A stretch of DNA of 64,000 bases from Acidimicrobiales bacterium AG-410-I20 (lineage in GTDB: Bacteria > Actinomycetota > Acidimicrobiia > Acidimicrobiales > MedAcidi-G1). Positions 62,448 to 64,000 of this stretch are shown here, one piece after another (positions within the stretch are counted from its first letter, which is position 1; the number at the start of each line of letters is the position of its first letter). The notes beneath the pieces are model-generated. The model did not search any database. It was not told the origin of the DNA and saw only the letters and a list, made by a program, of their open reading frames with translations. The translations under genes were made by a program, and so were the position numbers. Location: contig QCKS01000004.1 of assembly GCA_003215175.1 (NCBI GenBank), positions 1 through 64,000 of the forward strand, in the 5' to 3' direction.

Positions 62448-62519
62448 GCCCCTGTAGCTCAGCGGATAGAGCATCGGCTTCCGGAGCCGTGAGCGCAGGT
62501 TCGAGTCCTGCCAGGGGCG
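62448..62519 (+). tRNA. tRNA-Arg (anticodon CCG)
   Basis: A full cloverleaf can be drawn. The acceptor GCCCCTG pairs with CAGGGGC and G is the discriminator. The D arm is GCTC/GAGC, and the anticodon loop TTCCGGA has CCG at 62481-62483. The T arm is GCAGG/CCTGC with loop TTCGAGT. CCA is not encoded. The outermost anticodon-stem pair (27-43) is T-T, a mismatch that is usually T-A. The gene stands alone. Confidence 0.96.
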
Positions 62520-62539
62520 CTTGACTAAAAAAATTGGAC

Positions 62540-62545
62540 TAGATT
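62540..62545 (+). promoter_or_regulatory. Candidate -10 element of a leaderless FrhB-like transcript
   Basis: TAGATT ends 6 bases before the ATG at 62552, with no ribosome binding site. TTGACT at 62521-62526 is too close (13-base spacer) to be a standard -35. Confidence 0.35.
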
Positions 62546-62551
62546 TCAGAT

Positions 62552-63703
62552 ATGGCTACAACAAAAAAATGGACGTTCCAATGGAAAGAACTTTATGACG
62601 AAGTCATCACTTCAGGACTTTGTACGGGTTGCGCGGGTTGTGTAATCGCCTGTCCACACGATGTGATTGGATACGAACATGCCCCTGGCGCATATAAACC
62701 CTTTCATCTTGAAGAAGAGTTAGGTCTTTCCGATTGTGGCCATGGACAAAAAGGGTGTACTTCTTGTACGAGAGCTTGCCCACGATTCAGGGATTGGGAA
62801 ACTGAGGCGGACAACCATCTATTTGCACGACCTCGTAATGACGATGAAATGTCAGGTATTTACAAAGACGTTCTTCTAACACGTGCTTCAGATGACACGG
62901 TTCATCAATTAGGTCAAGATGGAGGACTTGTCTCTGCCATTCTTATCTGGTGTTTGGAAAATAAAATCATTGATGGAGCTCTAACTTCACATCTTGAAGC
63001 AAGCTCAAGTGAAGATATAACAAACTGGAAAGCCGTTCCCGCCCTAGCTACAGATCGTGAGTCCGTATTAGCAGGAGCGGGGAGTCGCTATACGTATTCC
63101 GCTAATACCCTTGCCATTAACGAAGCTCGCGAAAAGAACTTACAGTCTCTTGCTTTAGTTGGAATGAGCTGTCAGACCTCAATTGGGCCTGTGATGTGGC
63201 ATCGTCGTGTTGGAAAAGCTGGTAAACCAATCAAATTGAATATCGGACTTCTTTGCTCCAAATCTTTTGACGACTCAATCTTTGAAGACTTGTTCTGGGC
63301 TAAATACGGATTACCAAAAGAAGACATGGTCAAAATGAATATCAAAGGGGTGTTTCAGATCTGGATGAGAAATGGTGACTACCATGAGATCAACTTGAAA
63401 GAGTGTCACGAATGGACCAGAGAGGGCTGCAATCATTGTCCAGACTTTGCAGCAGAACATGCCGACATTTCTACTGGAGGTATCGGCGAAAATAATGATT
63501 GGACTTTAACGATCGTACGAACTGAGTTAGGTCGACAAATCATTATGAAAATGCTTGAAGAAGGCATAATCGAAGGAAGACCTGGTGATAGCGATCCAGG
63601 AGCTATCGCCCTCATGCACAAACTTTCAGCTAAAAGTAGGAGCCGTTGGCCTGATTGGGCCAACCCACAACCACGATCAGGGCTTGAGGTTAGAGCAGGC
63701 TAA
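62552..63703 (+). CDS. Coenzyme F420 hydrogenase/dehydrogenase beta subunit-like (FrhB family) iron-sulphur protein
   Basis: A 383-residue FrhB-family protein. A ferredoxin-like region at the N-terminus has GLCTGCAGCVIACP (about residues 21-34) and KGCTSCTRACPR (about 67-78). The FrhB flavin/F420-binding domain follows (QDGGLVSAILIWCLE near 125) and the C-terminal domain has conserved Cys in GMSCQTS, LLCSKSFDD and REGCNHCPDF. It should pass electrons between F420 and an iron-sulphur/FAD centre. Family members act in hydrogenase, sulphite or glutamate synthase-type and chlorophyllide reduction, and the role here is unknown. It overlaps the convergent DapA-like gene by 14 bases. Confidence 0.82.
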   Translation: MATTKKWTFQWKELYDEVITSGLCTGCAGCVIACPHDVIGYEHAPGAYKPFHLEEELGLSDCGHGQKGCTSCTRACPRFRDWETEADNHLFARPRNDDEMSGIYKDVLLTRASDDTVHQLGQDGGLVSAILIWCLENKIIDGALTSHLEASSSEDITNWKAVPALATDRESVLAGAGSRYTYSANTLAINEAREKNLQSLALVGMSCQTSIGPVMWHRRVGKAGKPIKLNIGLLCSKSFDDSIFEDLFWAKYGLPKEDMVKMNIKGVFQIWMRNGDYHEINLKECHEWTREGCNHCPDFAAEHADISTGGIGENNDWTLTIVRTELGRQIIMKMLEEGIIEGRPGDSDPGAIALMHKLSAKSRSRWPDWANPQPRSGLEVRAG

Positions 63704-64000
63704 ACGAGTTTTGCATTTCTTCAAAAGCTTCGTTTACTTCTAATGCGGCACTAACAGAAAGTGTTTCCAACGGCGGAGATACTCTATTCCATTTTGTTTC
63801 TTCCGCTTGTCTCTCTTTGATGGCTTTGATCGCCGCTATCGGAGGATGCTTTTCAAGAACATCACGAAATTCCATAACTAAAGAATGAATACTTTGTGCT
63901 TCTTCAATCTCTTTTGCTAGATACGACTTTACGACTTCACTTAACATCGGAGCGGCAATATTTGCCGTAGCAGTAATACATCCCCGAGCGTTTAGTGGCA
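63690..64000 (-). CDS. Dihydrodipicolinate synthase/N-acetylneuraminate lyase family, C-terminal part
   Basis: The C-terminal part of a DapA-family aldolase that runs beyond the window edge. Reading in frame to base 64000 gives GCITATANIAAPMLSEVV, followed by a helix-rich stretch ending SVSAALEVNEAFEEMQNSF. The first part is the barrel segment of DHDPS-like enzymes and the rest their C-terminal helices. The Schiff-base Lys lies upstream, outside the window, so whether it is DapA itself or another aldolase cannot be told. An ATG at 63947 is internal, not a start. Confidence 0.8.
   Translation of the reverse strand, partial: PLNARGCITATANIAAPMLSEVVKSYLAKEIEEAQSIHSLVMEFRDVLEKHPPIAAIKAIKERQAEETKWNRVSPPLETLSVSAALEVNEAFEEMQNSFSLL

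Overview
The window looks like a chromosomal segment of a free-living actinobacterium with GC content in the 40s by eye, most likely a marine or freshwater member of the Acidimicrobiia. Three things point that way. First, F420 chemistry is prominent: an F420 biosynthesis guanylyltransferase (38144), two LLM-class oxidoreductases (2150, 21254), a PPOX-class enzyme (62036) and an FrhB-like protein (62552). Second, there are mycothiol-linked families: an Mca-type amidase, two maleylpyruvate-isomerase-like proteins and an Rv2466c-like thioredoxin-fold protein. Third, the order argS-lysA-hom-thrC-[x]-rho-rpmE-prfA-prmC-tsaC matches that of Mycobacterium. Coding density is very high. No gap between genes reaches 300 bases, and many genes overlap by 1-8 bp. 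I see no rRNA, CRISPR array, insertion sequence, prophage or plasmid signal. One tRNA gene is present (Arg, CCG).

Layout. 1-12000 holds general metabolism and envelope genes: a geranylgeranyl-reductase-like flavoprotein, PAP2 phosphatase, thioesterases, a serine hydrolase, Mca-like amidase, an NfeD/SPFH membrane pair, and a PhoU/RCK_C regulator next to an MgtE/SLC41 cation transporter. 12006-14776 holds two translationally coupled fold-type-II PLP enzymes.

14780-32625 is the most distinctive part, a probable purine (nucleobase) uptake and degradation island. It contains a BMP-family nucleoside-type ABC transporter, a small thiamine-binding-like protein, an 8-oxoguanine-deaminase-like amidohydrolase, an LLM oxidoreductase and an SsnA-like amidohydrolase. 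It also has a fused XdhD-like molybdenum hydroxylase, an N-carbamoyl-amide hydrolase, an allantoate-amidohydrolase-type M20 enzyme and a second, three-subunit molybdenum hydroxylase. A divergent HTH regulator with an inverted-repeat operator candidate and a phosphoribosyltransferase complete it. The gene set recalls the E. coli ygeX-ygfK-ssnA-xdhD region, but there is no ygfK, and an F420/FMN LLM enzyme lies among the deaminases.

32658-46540 holds mixed housekeeping and conserved actinobacterial genes: a lipoprotein/membrane-protein pair, TrmH-like methylase, RNase HII, F420 biosynthesis, HD protein, NUDIX, PAC2, MsrA, mycothiol-linked proteins and acyl-CoA synthetase. 46540-59680 is a long minus-strand run that reads argS, lysA, hom, thrC, a phosphoglycerate-mutase-like gene sitting where thrB is expected, rho, a zinc-free type L31, an unknown gene, prfA, prmC, tsaC, rpiB. 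59793-64000 holds a small beta-rich protein, an EamA transporter, a ROK kinase without its zinc cysteines, PPOX and FrhB-like F420 proteins, tRNA-Arg, and the end of a DapA-family gene that runs off the window.

Several genes that begin transcription units have no Shine-Dalgarno sequence. Instead they have a TAnnnT-like hexamer 6-7 bases before the start codon, which suggests leaderless transcripts.
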